A stretch of DNA of 64,000 bases from Halopseudomonas sp002296055 (lineage in GTDB: Bacteria; Pseudomonadota; Gammaproteobacteria; Pseudomonadales; Pseudomonadaceae), in the NCBI RefSeq assembly GCF_050876985.1, contig NZ_JBPAPP010000003.1; one strand, 5' to 3'. Shown piece after piece: positions 17,287-25,449 of this stretch (position 1 is the stretch's first letter; each line of letters begins with the position of its first letter). Made by a program: the position numbers and the translations under genes. The notes below the pieces were generated by a model. That model did not search any database, was not told where the DNA came from, and was given only the letters and a program-made list of their open reading frames with translations.

Positions 17287-18696
17287 ATGAAACGCTACGA
17301 AAAGCTGGCTGACGACATCGCCGAACTGATCCGCACCGGGGTCATTGCGCCGGGCGAAAAGGTCCCCTCGGTGCGGCACGCCAGCCGCACCTACGGGGTC
17401 AGTCCGTCGACCGTCTTTCAGGCCTACTACCTGCTGGAAGATCGCGGCCTGATTCAGGCCAGACCACGCTCGGGCTACTTCGTCCACTCGCTGGCACGGC
17501 GCCAGCTGAGCGAGCCGAATATCAGCCCCTACGCCTCCAGCAGCGTCGATGTGGACGTCAGCGAGCTGGTGTTCTCGGTGCTTGGCTCGCTCAAGGACCC
17601 GGAGATGGTCGCCTTTGGCTCGGCCTTCCCGAGCCCTGATCTGTTTCCGCTGGCACGGCTGTCACGCTCGCTGGCCAGCAGCGTTCGCGACATGAAGCCC
17701 CACTCGGTGATTGCCGACATGACCGCCGGCAACCCCGACCTGCGCCGCCAGATCGCCCTGCGCTACATGGTCAGCGGCATGCTGTTGCCGATGGACGAGT
17801 TGGTGATTACCAACGGCGCGATGGAAGCACTCAACCTCTGCCTGCAGTCGGTCACCCAGCCCGGCGATCTGGTGGCGATCGAAAGCCCCGCGTTCTACGC
17901 CACCCTGCAGGTGCTGGAGCGACTGCAACTCAAGGCGGTCGAGATCCCGGTGCACCCGCGCGAAGGCATCGACCTCGACAGCCTGGCCGACAGCCTGCAG
18001 CGCTTTCCGATCAAGGCCTGCTGGTTTATGAGCAGCTTGCAAAACCCGCTGGGCGCCAGCATGAGCGACGCCAAGAAGAAGCAGTTGTACGCCCTGCTGC
18101 AACAGCATCAAGTGCCAATGATCGAGGATGACGTTTACGCCGAGCTGTACTTCAGCGCCAAGCCGCCCAAGCCGGTCAAGAGCTTCGATACCGACGGTCT
18201 GGTAATGCATTGCGGCTCGTTCTCCAAGTGCCTGGCGCCGGGTTACCGGGTCGGCTGGGTGGCAGCCGGGCGCTTTGCCGAGCAGGTCAGCCGGCTCAAA
18301 CTGATGACCACCATCTCGCCGTCGGTACCGGCTCAGGCCGCGCTGGCCGACTATCTGCAGCACGGCGGCTACGACCGCCACCTGCGCAAGTTGCGTCACG
18401 CATTGGAGAGTCAACAGCGCGCCATGCTGGCCTCGGCCGCGCGGCATTTCCCCCGCGAAACGCGGGTCAGTCGGCCCAACGGGGGTTACTTCCTGTGGTT
18501 TGAATTTCCCGAACGGGTCGACTCCCTGCAGCTATTCCAGCTGGCGCTGGCACAGGGCATCAGCCTGGCGCCGGGGCCGATCTTTTCGGCCAACCGGCAG
18601 TACCGCAACTGCGCGCGGCTGAACTACGGCACGCCGTGGGATGAGCGCTGTGAACAGGCCATGGCAACGCTGGGGCGGCTGCTCGCCGCGTTCTGA
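17287..18696 (+). CDS. MocR-type (GntR/aminotransferase) regulator, MpaR-like
   Basis: The 469-residue protein joins a GntR winged helix (residues 1-70, KVPSVRHASRTYGVSPSTVFQAYYLLEDRGLI region) to a fold-type I aminotransferase domain (residues 110-465). The PLP lysine is probably in CGSFSKCLAPGYRVGW near residue 317. Start ATG 17287 gives the family N-terminus. Position between ccoG and orphan ccoN matches PA4132 (MpaR) of P. aeruginosa, which is required for the cyanide response. I infer that it acts on boxes A, B and C. It has no box of its own and may be co-transcribed with ccoG, 63 bases upstream. Confidence 0.85.
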   Translation: MKRYEKLADDIAELIRTGVIAPGEKVPSVRHASRTYGVSPSTVFQAYYLLEDRGLIQARPRSGYFVHSLARRQLSEPNISPYASSSVDVDVSELVFSVLGSLKDPEMVAFGSAFPSPDLFPLARLSRSLASSVRDMKPHSVIADMTAGNPDLRRQIALRYMVSGMLLPMDELVITNGAMEALNLCLQSVTQPGDLVAIESPAFYATLQVLERLQLKAVEIPVHPREGIDLDSLADSLQRFPIKACWFMSSLQNPLGASMSDAKKKQLYALLQQHQVPMIEDDVYAELYFSAKPPKPVKSFDTDGLVMHCGSFSKCLAPGYRVGWVAAGRFAEQVSRLKLMTTISPSVPAQAALADYLQHGGYDRHLRKLRHALESQQRAMLASAARHFPRETRVSRPNGGYFLWFEFPERVDSLQLFQLALAQGISLAPGPIFSANRQYRNCARLNYGTPWDERCEQAMATLGRLLAAF

Positions 18697-18707
18697 GCGC
18701 AGCGCTA

Positions 18708-18744
18708 TCTGATCTGCTTTTTGCGGTTATTTCTGAGTCTGTTA
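18708..18744 (+). promoter_or_regulatory. Candidate MocR (MpaR-like) box C, ccoN promoter
   Basis: CTGATCTGC, five T, GCGGTTATT and TCTGAGTCTGTTA: CTGAT (18709) and TCTGA (18732) begin 23 bases apart, the same spacing as box B. It lies immediately after the MocR gene and ends 75 bases before the chosen ccoN start. Confidence 0.65.
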
Positions 18745-18818
18745 TGCACTGCAACTGAGCCCTAGAGTGCAGGCGTTATGGCGACGTACGTCGCCTCACT
18801 GCCATGAAGGGGTTGAAG

Positions 18819-20249
18819 ATGCAGAACGCTGCTGCGCAAATGTACAACTATCGGGTGGTGCGCCAATTCACCATCATGACCGTGGTCTGGGGCGTGATCG
18901 GCATGTCCGTCGGCCTGCTGGTCGCCTCGCAACTGGTCTGGCCAGCGCTGAACATGGACCTGCCCTGGACCAGCTTCGGCCGCCTACGGCCACTGCACAC
19001 CAGTCTGGTGATCTTTGGTTTTGCCGGCAGTGCGCAGTTTGCTGCCAGCTACTACGTGGTGCAGCGCACCTGCCAGACGCCGCTGATCGCGCCGCGCCTG
19101 ACTGCGTTCACCTTCTGGGGCTGGCAAGCGGTTATCGTGACCATGCTGGTAACCCTGCCCCAGGGCCTGACCACCACCAAGGAATACGCCGAAATCGAAT
19201 TCACCGGCGCGGTATTGATGGCGATCGTCTGGGTCGCCTACGCCATCGTGTTCTTCGGCACCCTGATGCGTCGCAAGAGCCGCCACATCTACGTCGGTAA
19301 CTGGTTCTTCGGCGCGTTCATTCTGGTGATCGCGGTGCTGCACATCGTCAACCACGCGGCCATTCCGATCAGCTGGTTCAAGTCCTACCCGATCTACGCC
19401 GGCGCCGCCGACGCCATGGTGCAGTGGTGGTACGGGCACAACGCGGTCGGCTTTTTCCTGACTACCGGTTTTCTCGGCATGATGTATTACTTCGTACCCA
19501 AGCAGGTGAATCGCCCGGTCTACTCCTACCGGCTGTCGATCGTGCACTTCTGGGCGCTGATCAGCCTGTATATCTGGGCCGGCCCGCACCACCTGCACTA
19601 CACCGCGCTACCCGACTGGGCGCAGTCACTCGGCATGGTGATGTCGCTGATTCTGCTGGCCCCGAGCTGGGGCGGCATGATCAACGGCATGATGACGCTG
19701 TCGGGCTCCTGGCATCAGCTGCGCAGCGACCCGATTCTGCGCTTTCTGGTGGTCGCGCTGGCCTTCTACGGCATGTCGACCTTTGAAGGTCCTATGATGG
19801 CGATCAAAACCGTGAACGCGCTGTCGCACTATACTGACTGGACCATCGGCCACGTCCACGCCGGTGCGCTAGGCTGGGTCGCACTGATCACCTTTGGCTC
19901 GCTGTACCACCTGATCCCGAAGGTCTTCGGCACGAAAAAGATGTACAGCATTGGCCTGATCAACCTGCACTTCTGGCTGGCGACCATCGGCACCGTGCTC
20001 TACATCGTGTCGATGTGGGTCAACGGCATTACCCAAGGCCTGATGTGGCGGGCCGTGAACGTGGACGGCACACCGACCTACAGCTTTGTCGAAGCGCTGG
20101 AGGCCAGCCATCCGGGCTATGTGGTCCGCGTCATTGGTGGCGCCTTCTTCCTCAGCGGCATGCTGTGCATGGCCTGGAACACCTGGCGCACCGTGCGACA
20201 GGCAAAGACGGAGCAGACTGCAGCCACCTATCTGGCCACGGCCAGTTGA
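18819..20249 (+). CDS. ccoN: Orphan cbb3-type cytochrome c oxidase catalytic subunit (CcoN4-like)
   Basis: The 476-residue protein has twelve transmembrane helices and the heme-copper oxidase histidines: LRPLHTSLVIFGF near residue 55, WWYGHNAVGF, GPHHLHYTALPDW and GHVHAGALGW. ATG 18819 is preferred over 18804 because AAGGGG lies six bases before it. No ccoO or ccoP follows, so it must assemble with subunits encoded elsewhere, as CcoN4 (PA4133) does in P. aeruginosa, where orphan CcoN subunits support growth with cyanide. Box C implies regulation by the neighbouring MocR protein. Confidence 0.88.
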   Translation: MQNAAAQMYNYRVVRQFTIMTVVWGVIGMSVGLLVASQLVWPALNMDLPWTSFGRLRPLHTSLVIFGFAGSAQFAASYYVVQRTCQTPLIAPRLTAFTFWGWQAVIVTMLVTLPQGLTTTKEYAEIEFTGAVLMAIVWVAYAIVFFGTLMRRKSRHIYVGNWFFGAFILVIAVLHIVNHAAIPISWFKSYPIYAGAADAMVQWWYGHNAVGFFLTTGFLGMMYYFVPKQVNRPVYSYRLSIVHFWALISLYIWAGPHHLHYTALPDWAQSLGMVMSLILLAPSWGGMINGMMTLSGSWHQLRSDPILRFLVVALAFYGMSTFEGPMMAIKTVNALSHYTDWTIGHVHAGALGWVALITFGSLYHLIPKVFGTKKMYSIGLINLHFWLATIGTVLYIVSMWVNGITQGLMWRAVNVDGTPTYSFVEALEASHPGYVVRVIGGAFFLSGMLCMAWNTWRTVRQAKTEQTAATYLATAS

Positions 20250-20268
20250 TACAACGGAGGGACTAACG

Positions 20269-20415
20269 ATGCTGATTGCAGAACTCTCGGGATTGCTGAC
20301 CCTGCTGGGCTTGTACATCGCCGTACAAACCTGCCTGGCCAACCACCCAGGCGATGAGCTGGATCAGGCCGCCCAGCTGCCATTTGCCGAGGAGCCTGAC
20401 CGCTTCGACGCCTGA
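20269..20415 (+). CDS. 48-residue single-span membrane protein (CcoQ-like/PA4134-like)
   Basis: The frame starts at ATG 20269 after a good GGAGGGA site, 20 bases downstream of ccoN. It encodes one hydrophobic helix (residues 1-23, IAELSGLLTLLGLYIAVQT) and an acidic tail (ELDQAAQLPFAEEPDRFDA). Size, topology and position recall CcoQ, the small assembly subunit of cbb3 oxidases, and PA4134 follows ccoN4 in the same way. No CcoQ sequence motif is clear, so the role is inferred from position. Confidence 0.7.
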   Translation: MLIAELSGLLTLLGLYIAVQTCLANHPGDELDQAAQLPFAEEPDRFDA

Positions 20416-20479
20416 CACCCTGAGTGCGGCAAACAGCCACATGGCACCGACAGCTGCGCGGGGTGCTAAAATTCCGCGC

Positions 20480-20887
20480 ATGATTCTGCCCCGCCGTCAC
20501 CATCACAGCCTCGTCCTGGTGCTTTACCTTTGCACCTTGCTGGGTCTGCTTACCTGCGGTTTGCATCAGGGGCAGATGAGCGGTCAGTATCTCAGCGGCA
20601 CAGGCATACCCGCCTGCTACCTGAGCAGCTTCCAGAGCAGTATCGATCTGGATGACGGCAGTCAGCAGCAAATGAGTGACCTGCAGCCCAGTTGCCCGCT
20701 GTGCTCCTCTGTCGGCCATGCCGCACCACTGACCTCACAGGGCTGGTCTCTGGACTACCTGCCCTTCACTACCGTCAATGCCCAGCCCAGCGGCCAGTGG
20801 GCGCGCCCGCCGCCGCGTAAGGTCTGGCCCGCTATCAACCCCCGCGCTTCACCCTCCCCGCTCGACGCTGCGCACCGCGCCGTCTGA
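20480..20887 (+). CDS. DUF2946 family protein, copper-linked
   Basis: The 135-residue protein has an N-terminal hydrophobic segment (LVLVLYLCTLLGLLTCGL) that acts as signal or anchor, and the DUF2946 motif CPLCSSVGHAAP with a CxxC and a His. This family is repeatedly found beside copper transporters and TonB-dependent copper receptors and is thought to bind copper in the periplasm. It is followed 104 bases later by oprC on the same strand. A TAAAAT hexamer at 20467-20472 may be its -10 element. Confidence 0.75.
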   Translation: MILPRRHHHSLVLVLYLCTLLGLLTCGLHQGQMSGQYLSGTGIPACYLSSFQSSIDLDDGSQQQMSDLQPSCPLCSSVGHAAPLTSQGWSLDYLPFTTVNAQPSGQWARPPPRKVWPAINPRASPSPLDAAHRAV

Positions 20888-20991
20888 GCCTCTGCGGCCA
20901 TCGGCCGTGCGTTGCGTCACCTGCACATCACCTTTTCCTGATTTCGGCCCGGCGCGCCTGCGCCGCCATGGCCACTGTGTGGATGACAACA

Positions 20992-23118
20992 ATGCAACAT
21001 GCCAACAGTTTTACCCGCACCAGCGCTAGCCTGCGCTGGCAGACTGCTTTCGCCCTGCTGTTTACCAGCTTGGCTGCCAATGCCCAGACAGCATCTGAGA
21101 CGCACGACCAGCACCAGCACACCAGCCAGGCGGAGCTGATCCAGCTAGCGCCGATGGTCGTCACCGCCGTGCAGCAAAGCTCACCGCTGACTATCGTTGC
21201 CAACCCCAAAGACCCGCGCCAGCCGATACCGGCCAGCGACGCCACCGACTACCTGAAGACCATTCCGGGCTTTTCTGCCATCCGCGCCGGCGGCAGCAAC
21301 GGCGATCCGGTGCTGCGCGGCATGTTCGGCTCGCGCATCAACCTGCTGGCCAACGGCGGCCAGATGATCGGCGCCTGCCCCAACCGCATGGACGCGCCCA
21401 GCTCCTACATCTCGCCAGAAACCTACGACCGCCTGACCGTGATCAAGGGCCCACAGAGCGTGCGCTGGGGGCCAGGTGCCTCAGCCGGCACCGTGCTGTT
21501 TGAGCGTGAGCCGGAGCAGTTTGATGAGCCCGGCAGCCGCATTCATGCCAGTGTGCTGGGCGGCAGCAACGGTCGGTTTGACAAGACCCTGGACGCTGCC
21601 ATCGGCAACCAGACCGGCTACCTGCGCTTTACCGGCAACGACGCCAAATCCGATGACTATGACGACGGCAACGGCGACACCGTGCCCTCGCGCTGGAGCA
21701 AGTGGAATGGCGACATTGCCTTGGGCTGGACACCGGATGCCGACACCCTGCTGGAGTTCACCGCCGGCAAGGGCGACGGCGAGGCGCGTTACGCCGGCCG
21801 TGGCATGGACGGCAGCCAGTTTCTGCGTGAAAGCCTTGGCCTGCGGTTTGAGAAGAGCAACCTCGGCGCCATCGACAAACTGGAGGCGCAGCTTTACTAC
21901 AACTACGCCGACCACATCATGGACAACTTCCGCCTGCGCAGCCCCGACCCGACCAGCATGATGCCCATGCCCATGGCGGCGCAGGTTGATCGCCGCACGC
22001 TCGGTGGCCGCGTTGCGCTGACCTTTGAGCTGGACAAGGTCGAACTGGTGACCGGCGTCGACGCCCAACGCAGCGAACACCGCGCCCGTTCATCCAGCTA
22101 CAGCATGATGACCGGCTACACCGATGCGGACGAGTTTGCCTGGGAGAAGGACGCCGTTATGCGTAACGTCGGGCTGTTCAGCGAGGCCACCTGGTACCGC
22201 AGCGATACCACCCGCTGGATTGGTGGCGCCCGTCTGGACCGCGCAGAAACCAAAGACTACCGCCAGAGCATCAGCAGCATGATGGGCATGGCCACCCCCA
22301 ACCCGACCGCCGGCCAGACCCGCAGCGACACCCTGCCCAGCGGCTTTGTGCGCTACGAGCAAGACCTGTCCGGCAGCCCGACCACGGTCTACGCTGGCCT
22401 CGGCCATGCCGCACGCTTCCCGGATTACTGGGAGCTGTTCTCCGCCAGCCTGGCGCCGACCGGCGAGGTCAACGCCTTTGACGGCATAGAGCCGGAAAAG
22501 ACCACCCAGCTGGATGTGGGCATCCAGTATCAGCGCGACAACCTGCAGGCCTGGGCCTCCGCCTACGCCGGTCAGGTAGATGACTTCATTCTGTTCCGGT
22601 ATTCCACCGGCATGATGGGCATGTCCAGCAGCCAGGCCTACAACGTCGATGCGCGCATCGCCGGTGCGGAAATGGGCGTGGCCTATGACCTGACCGAGCG
22701 CTGGAACGCCGACGCCACCCTGGCCTACGCCTGGGGTGAAAACCGCAGCGACGGCGAGCCGCTGCCGCAGATGCCGCCGCTGGAAGCCCGCCTGGGCCTG
22801 AGCTATGCCCACAACGACTGGAGCGCCGGCGCCCTGTGGCGCGTCGTCGCCGAGCAGAACCGAGTAGATGAAGGGGCCGGCAACGTGGTTGGCCAAGACA
22901 TCGGCAAAAGCAGCGGCTTTGGCGTGTTCTCGCTCAACGGCGCCTACCGCCTGAGTGAGCAGCTCAAGCTCAGCGTTGGCGTCGACAACCTGTTCGACAA
23001 GGCCTATGCCGAGCACCTCAACCTGGCGGGTAACTCGGCGTTCGGCTATCCCGCCGATGCCATCGCTATCAACGAGCCGGGGCGCTCGCTGTGGGCCAAG
23101 GTGGACTTTGACTTCTAG
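20992..23118 (+). CDS. oprC: TonB-dependent copper receptor OprC
   Basis: This outer-membrane beta barrel of 708 residues imports copper. It has a signal peptide (residues 1-31, ending AANA), a His-rich N-terminus (HDQHQH), a TonB-box-like region and plug (residues 50-175) and a barrel ending in DFDF. The copper site known from P. aeruginosa OprC, CxxxM plus HxM, is present as Cys129/Met133 and His308/Met310. Methionine-rich loops (MMPMPM, MMGM) add candidate copper contacts. The start is uncertain: ATG 20968, 20983 and 20992 are in frame and none has a strong ribosome site. Confidence 0.9.
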   Translation: MQHANSFTRTSASLRWQTAFALLFTSLAANAQTASETHDQHQHTSQAELIQLAPMVVTAVQQSSPLTIVANPKDPRQPIPASDATDYLKTIPGFSAIRAGGSNGDPVLRGMFGSRINLLANGGQMIGACPNRMDAPSSYISPETYDRLTVIKGPQSVRWGPGASAGTVLFEREPEQFDEPGSRIHASVLGGSNGRFDKTLDAAIGNQTGYLRFTGNDAKSDDYDDGNGDTVPSRWSKWNGDIALGWTPDADTLLEFTAGKGDGEARYAGRGMDGSQFLRESLGLRFEKSNLGAIDKLEAQLYYNYADHIMDNFRLRSPDPTSMMPMPMAAQVDRRTLGGRVALTFELDKVELVTGVDAQRSEHRARSSSYSMMTGYTDADEFAWEKDAVMRNVGLFSEATWYRSDTTRWIGGARLDRAETKDYRQSISSMMGMATPNPTAGQTRSDTLPSGFVRYEQDLSGSPTTVYAGLGHAARFPDYWELFSASLAPTGEVNAFDGIEPEKTTQLDVGIQYQRDNLQAWASAYAGQVDDFILFRYSTGMMGMSSSQAYNVDARIAGAEMGVAYDLTERWNADATLAYAWGENRSDGEPLPQMPPLEARLGLSYAHNDWSAGALWRVVAEQNRVDEGAGNVVGQDIGKSSGFGVFSLNGAYRLSEQLKLSVGVDNLFDKAYAEHLNLAGNSAFGYPADAIAINEPGRSLWAKVDFDF

Positions 23119-23169
23119 GGTCTGGAAACAGGCGTGTCCACCATTTATCAGGACATAAGAGACGCCAAC

Positions 23170-23197
23170 ACACCGCCCGGCCATTGTCGGGCGGTGT
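23170..23197. terminator. Bidirectional terminator hairpin
   Basis: A 10-base perfect stem (ACACCGCCCG with CGGGCGGTGT) and an eight-base loop lie between the convergent oprC and the DUF1810-methyltransferase gene. CGTTT follows on the plus strand, so it probably ends oprC transcription. Confidence 0.65.
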
Positions 23198-23201
23198 CGT
23201 T

Positions 23202-24263
23202 TCAGCCCCGACGCCAGACACTCGCCAGCCAGGGCTGCTGCTCGCGCGGCAGGCCGGTTGGGCGGTAATAGTGCTCCAGTTCGACAAAGCCCGCCGCTTG
23301 CAGCAGCGCGCGCCAGGTTTCCAGACGGTAGTAGGCGCCGTAGCGTTCGCCGCTCCAACCTTCCTGATCCTCACCACGCGGGTTGGAGCTGAACAGCACG
23401 CCGCCAGGTTTCAGCGCCTGATGCAATTGCGCCAGCACCCTTGGCAACAGCGGGCTGGGGATATGGAACAGACAGGCGTTGGCAAAGACGCCGTCAAAGC
23501 GCGCCGCCGGCAGGTCCAACGCCAGAAAATCCTGATGCCACACCTCGCAGCCGCTGGCCTCACGCGCCATCTGCACAAAGGCTTCGGCACCATCGAGCCC
23601 GACGGCGTTATGCCCGAGTGCGCGAAAGGTGCGCAGGTCGCGCCCCGGCCCGCAGCCCAGATCAAGAATCTGCCAGGGCGCCGGCGCCTGAATATGCCGC
23701 AGCAAAGCGTCGATGTTCTGGCTGACATCATGATCCTGCGTGCCTTCGCGAAAGCGCTCGGCGTTGGTCTGGTAGTGCCCCAGCGTGCGCCGCGCCAACT
23801 GCGTCGCCTCGTCATCCACAGAGGCCGTCGGGCCGCCAGCCACTCCCAGCAGTTGCAGGGTGCGGGCATCCGGCTCACCGCCGCAGAACACCTCAAGCAC
23901 CTCGGTAAACAGCGGGTTGTCCGGCGCAGCCTGGGCAAACAGCGTCATGCATGAGCGCAGCTTGAGGTCATCCGGGGAGCCGAGAATCTGCCAGGCAGAG
24001 CGCTCAGGCCAGGCCAGCAGCGCCCGGCCGCAAGCTTCAAGCCTTGCGCCCAGCACAGGGTGCGCCAGATAGGCGCGTGCTTCAGTCAGGTCAGCAATGG
24101 CGTAGAACTGCGCGGTACTGCTGCGCCCCAGCCCGGCCAACTGTGGAAACACAAACCACATCCAGTGCGAGGTTTTGCGCCCGGCCTGCAGTTCAGCCAG
24201 CGCAGCGCCATAGCCGTCGGCGTGAGCATCGAGGAAGCGTTGCAGGTTGTGTGGGTCAGTCAT
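23202..24263 (-). CDS. DUF1810 domain fused to a SAM-dependent methyltransferase
   Basis: The 353-residue protein has two domains. Residues 4-145 match DUF1810 (LQRFLDAHADGYGAALAEL, SHWMWFVFPQLAGLG, SPDDLKLRSCMTLF). Residues 160-353 form a class I methyltransferase with motif I LDLGCGPGRD at 200-209, an acidic end of strand 2 (VGLDGAEAFV) and post-motifs NACLFHIP and LKPGGVLFSS. DUF1810 proteins are normally stand-alone and of unknown function. The fusion is continuous, with no sign of a frameshift. The joint substrate is unknown. Confidence 0.85.
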   Translation of the reverse strand: MTDPHNLQRFLDAHADGYGAALAELQAGRKTSHWMWFVFPQLAGLGRSSTAQFYAIADLTEARAYLAHPVLGARLEACGRALLAWPERSAWQILGSPDDLKLRSCMTLFAQAAPDNPLFTEVLEVFCGGEPDARTLQLLGVAGGPTASVDDEATQLARRTLGHYQTNAERFREGTQDHDVSQNIDALLRHIQAPAPWQILDLGCGPGRDLRTFRALGHNAVGLDGAEAFVQMAREASGCEVWHQDFLALDLPAARFDGVFANACLFHIPSPLLPRVLAQLHQALKPGGVLFSSNPRGEDQEGWSGERYGAYYRLETWRALLQAAGFVELEHYYRPTGLPREQQPWLASVWRRG

Positions 24264-24333
24264 GGGCCTCTCACAGGGCGATTACAAGCGTTTGGAGACG
24301 TTGTACGCGCCGCCCTGCCGCGCGGCAAGGGGA

Positions 24334-25314
24334 TTAAATAGATGCCGCGCACCCGGCATCCAACTCGCAGCGCCCTGCCAGCGCAGCATCCTCCGGTTGC
24401 AGGGTGCTGTGGCTGATACCAAAGCGTTCGCGCAGCAGGGTCTGCAGCTGTGGCAGCACCTGGGGCCACTGCGCCAGCGAGTCGATGTCGACATGAGCGG
24501 CCAGCGCGTGCTTGTTGGAAGACAGGCTCCAGATGTGCAGATCGTGCAGCGCCTGCACGCCGTCAACCTCGGCTAACACACTGCGCACCTCGGCCGGCTC
24601 AATGCCCTGCGGCACGCCCTCCATCAGTACCCGGATAACGGCGCGCAGCAGCCGCACGGCTGATACCAGAATCAGAACGCACACCAGCAGCGACAGCAAC
24701 GGGTCCATGATCGACGGGCCGCCCAGGTAGATAATCAAGCCCGCCGCGACGGCGGCCACCGAGCCCAGCAAATCGCCCATCACATGCAGCAGCGCGCCGC
24801 GCACGTTCATGTTCTGCTCACCGCGCATCAGCACCCAGGCAACGATGACATTGACCAGCAACCCCAGCCCGCCAACCAATAGCACCGCCCCGCCATCCAC
24901 CTCGGGCGTATCAAACAGACGCTCTACCGCCTCCCAGGCAATAAAGGCGACCACCACAAACATAAAAATGACATTGAACAGCGCGCCCAGCACCTCGGCC
25001 CGTTGCAGCCCAAAGGAGTGTTGCCGTGAGGCGGGTCTGCTAGCCAGCCAGGCAGCAAACGCCCCAACCGCCAGCGACAGCGAGTCCGTCAGCATGTGAC
25101 CCGCGTCAGAGAGCAGCGCTAGCGAGTTGGCCAGCAAACCCGCCACCACCTCGACGACAGCAAAGGCGCCGGTAAAAATCAGGGCAAACAGCAATACCTT
25201 GCCACTGCCATGGCTGTGGCTGTGGCTGTGGCTGTGGCTGTGGCTGTGGCTGTGGCTGTGGCTGTGGCTGTGGCTGTGGCTGTGGTCATGATGGTCGTGC
25301 GAGTGTGCAGACAT
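24334..25314 (-). CDS. Cation diffusion facilitator (Zn/Cd/Co exporter) with long His-Ser tract
   Basis: The 326-residue CDF transporter has six transmembrane helices, the paired metal-site motifs HMLTD and HVMGD in helices 2 and 5, and a C-terminal cytosolic regulatory domain from residue about 235. The N-terminus is an exceptional histidine-rich tail: HDHHD, then about twelve His-Ser repeats encoded by a perfect hexanucleotide microsatellite. Such tails bind or sense zinc or cobalt. A GGAGCACC site precedes ATG 25314. The CadR-type promoter upstream suggests induction by Cd, Zn or Pb. Confidence 0.88.
   Translation of the reverse strand: MSAHSHDHHDHSHSHSHSHSHSHSHSHSHSHSHSHGSGKVLLFALIFTGAFAVVEVVAGLLANSLALLSDAGHMLTDSLSLAVGAFAAWLASRPASRQHSFGLQRAEVLGALFNVIFMFVVVAFIAWEAVERLFDTPEVDGGAVLLVGGLGLLVNVIVAWVLMRGEQNMNVRGALLHVMGDLLGSVAAVAAGLIIYLGGPSIMDPLLSLLVCVLILVSAVRLLRAVIRVLMEGVPQGIEPAEVRSVLAEVDGVQALHDLHIWSLSSNKHALAAHVDIDSLAQWPQVLPQLQTLLRERFGISHSTLQPEDAALAGRCELDAGCAASI
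25211..25282. repeat. Hexanucleotide microsatellite (TGGCTG)12 inside the CDF gene
   Basis: Twelve perfect tandem copies of TGGCTG (plus strand) encode His-Ser on the minus strand. Because the unit is six bases, slippage would change tail length by two residues without a frameshift. Purity of the array, with no synonymous variation, suggests recent expansion. Confidence 0.95.
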
Positions 25315-25380
25315 GGCAGGTGCTCCGCTGGCTCAATCGAGTCTAACTATGGCTGGCCTGTGCCAGTAGCCCCATTGAAA

Positions 25381-25401
25381 ACCCTGAAGTGGCTACAGGG
25401 T
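25381..25401 (-). promoter_or_regulatory. CadR/MerR-type metal operator of the CDF gene
   Basis: The palindrome has arms ACCCTG and CAGGGT around AAGTGGCTA, very close to the known CadR operator. On the minus strand a TTGACC -35 and a TTCAAT -10 are separated by 19 bases, the over-long spacer that MerR-family activators correct by DNA twisting. The gene start is 67 bases downstream. No MerR-family gene is present in the window, so the regulator would act in trans. Confidence 0.75.
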
Positions 25402-25449
25402 CAAGCGGCCTGATACAGCGCCAGCGGCGCCGGCTCCTTTAACCTTCGG

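Noticed and set aside
25211..25282. Possible CRISPR-like or direct-repeat array
   Set aside because: The repeats are contiguous hexamers without spacers and encode His-Ser in frame; it is a coding microsatellite.
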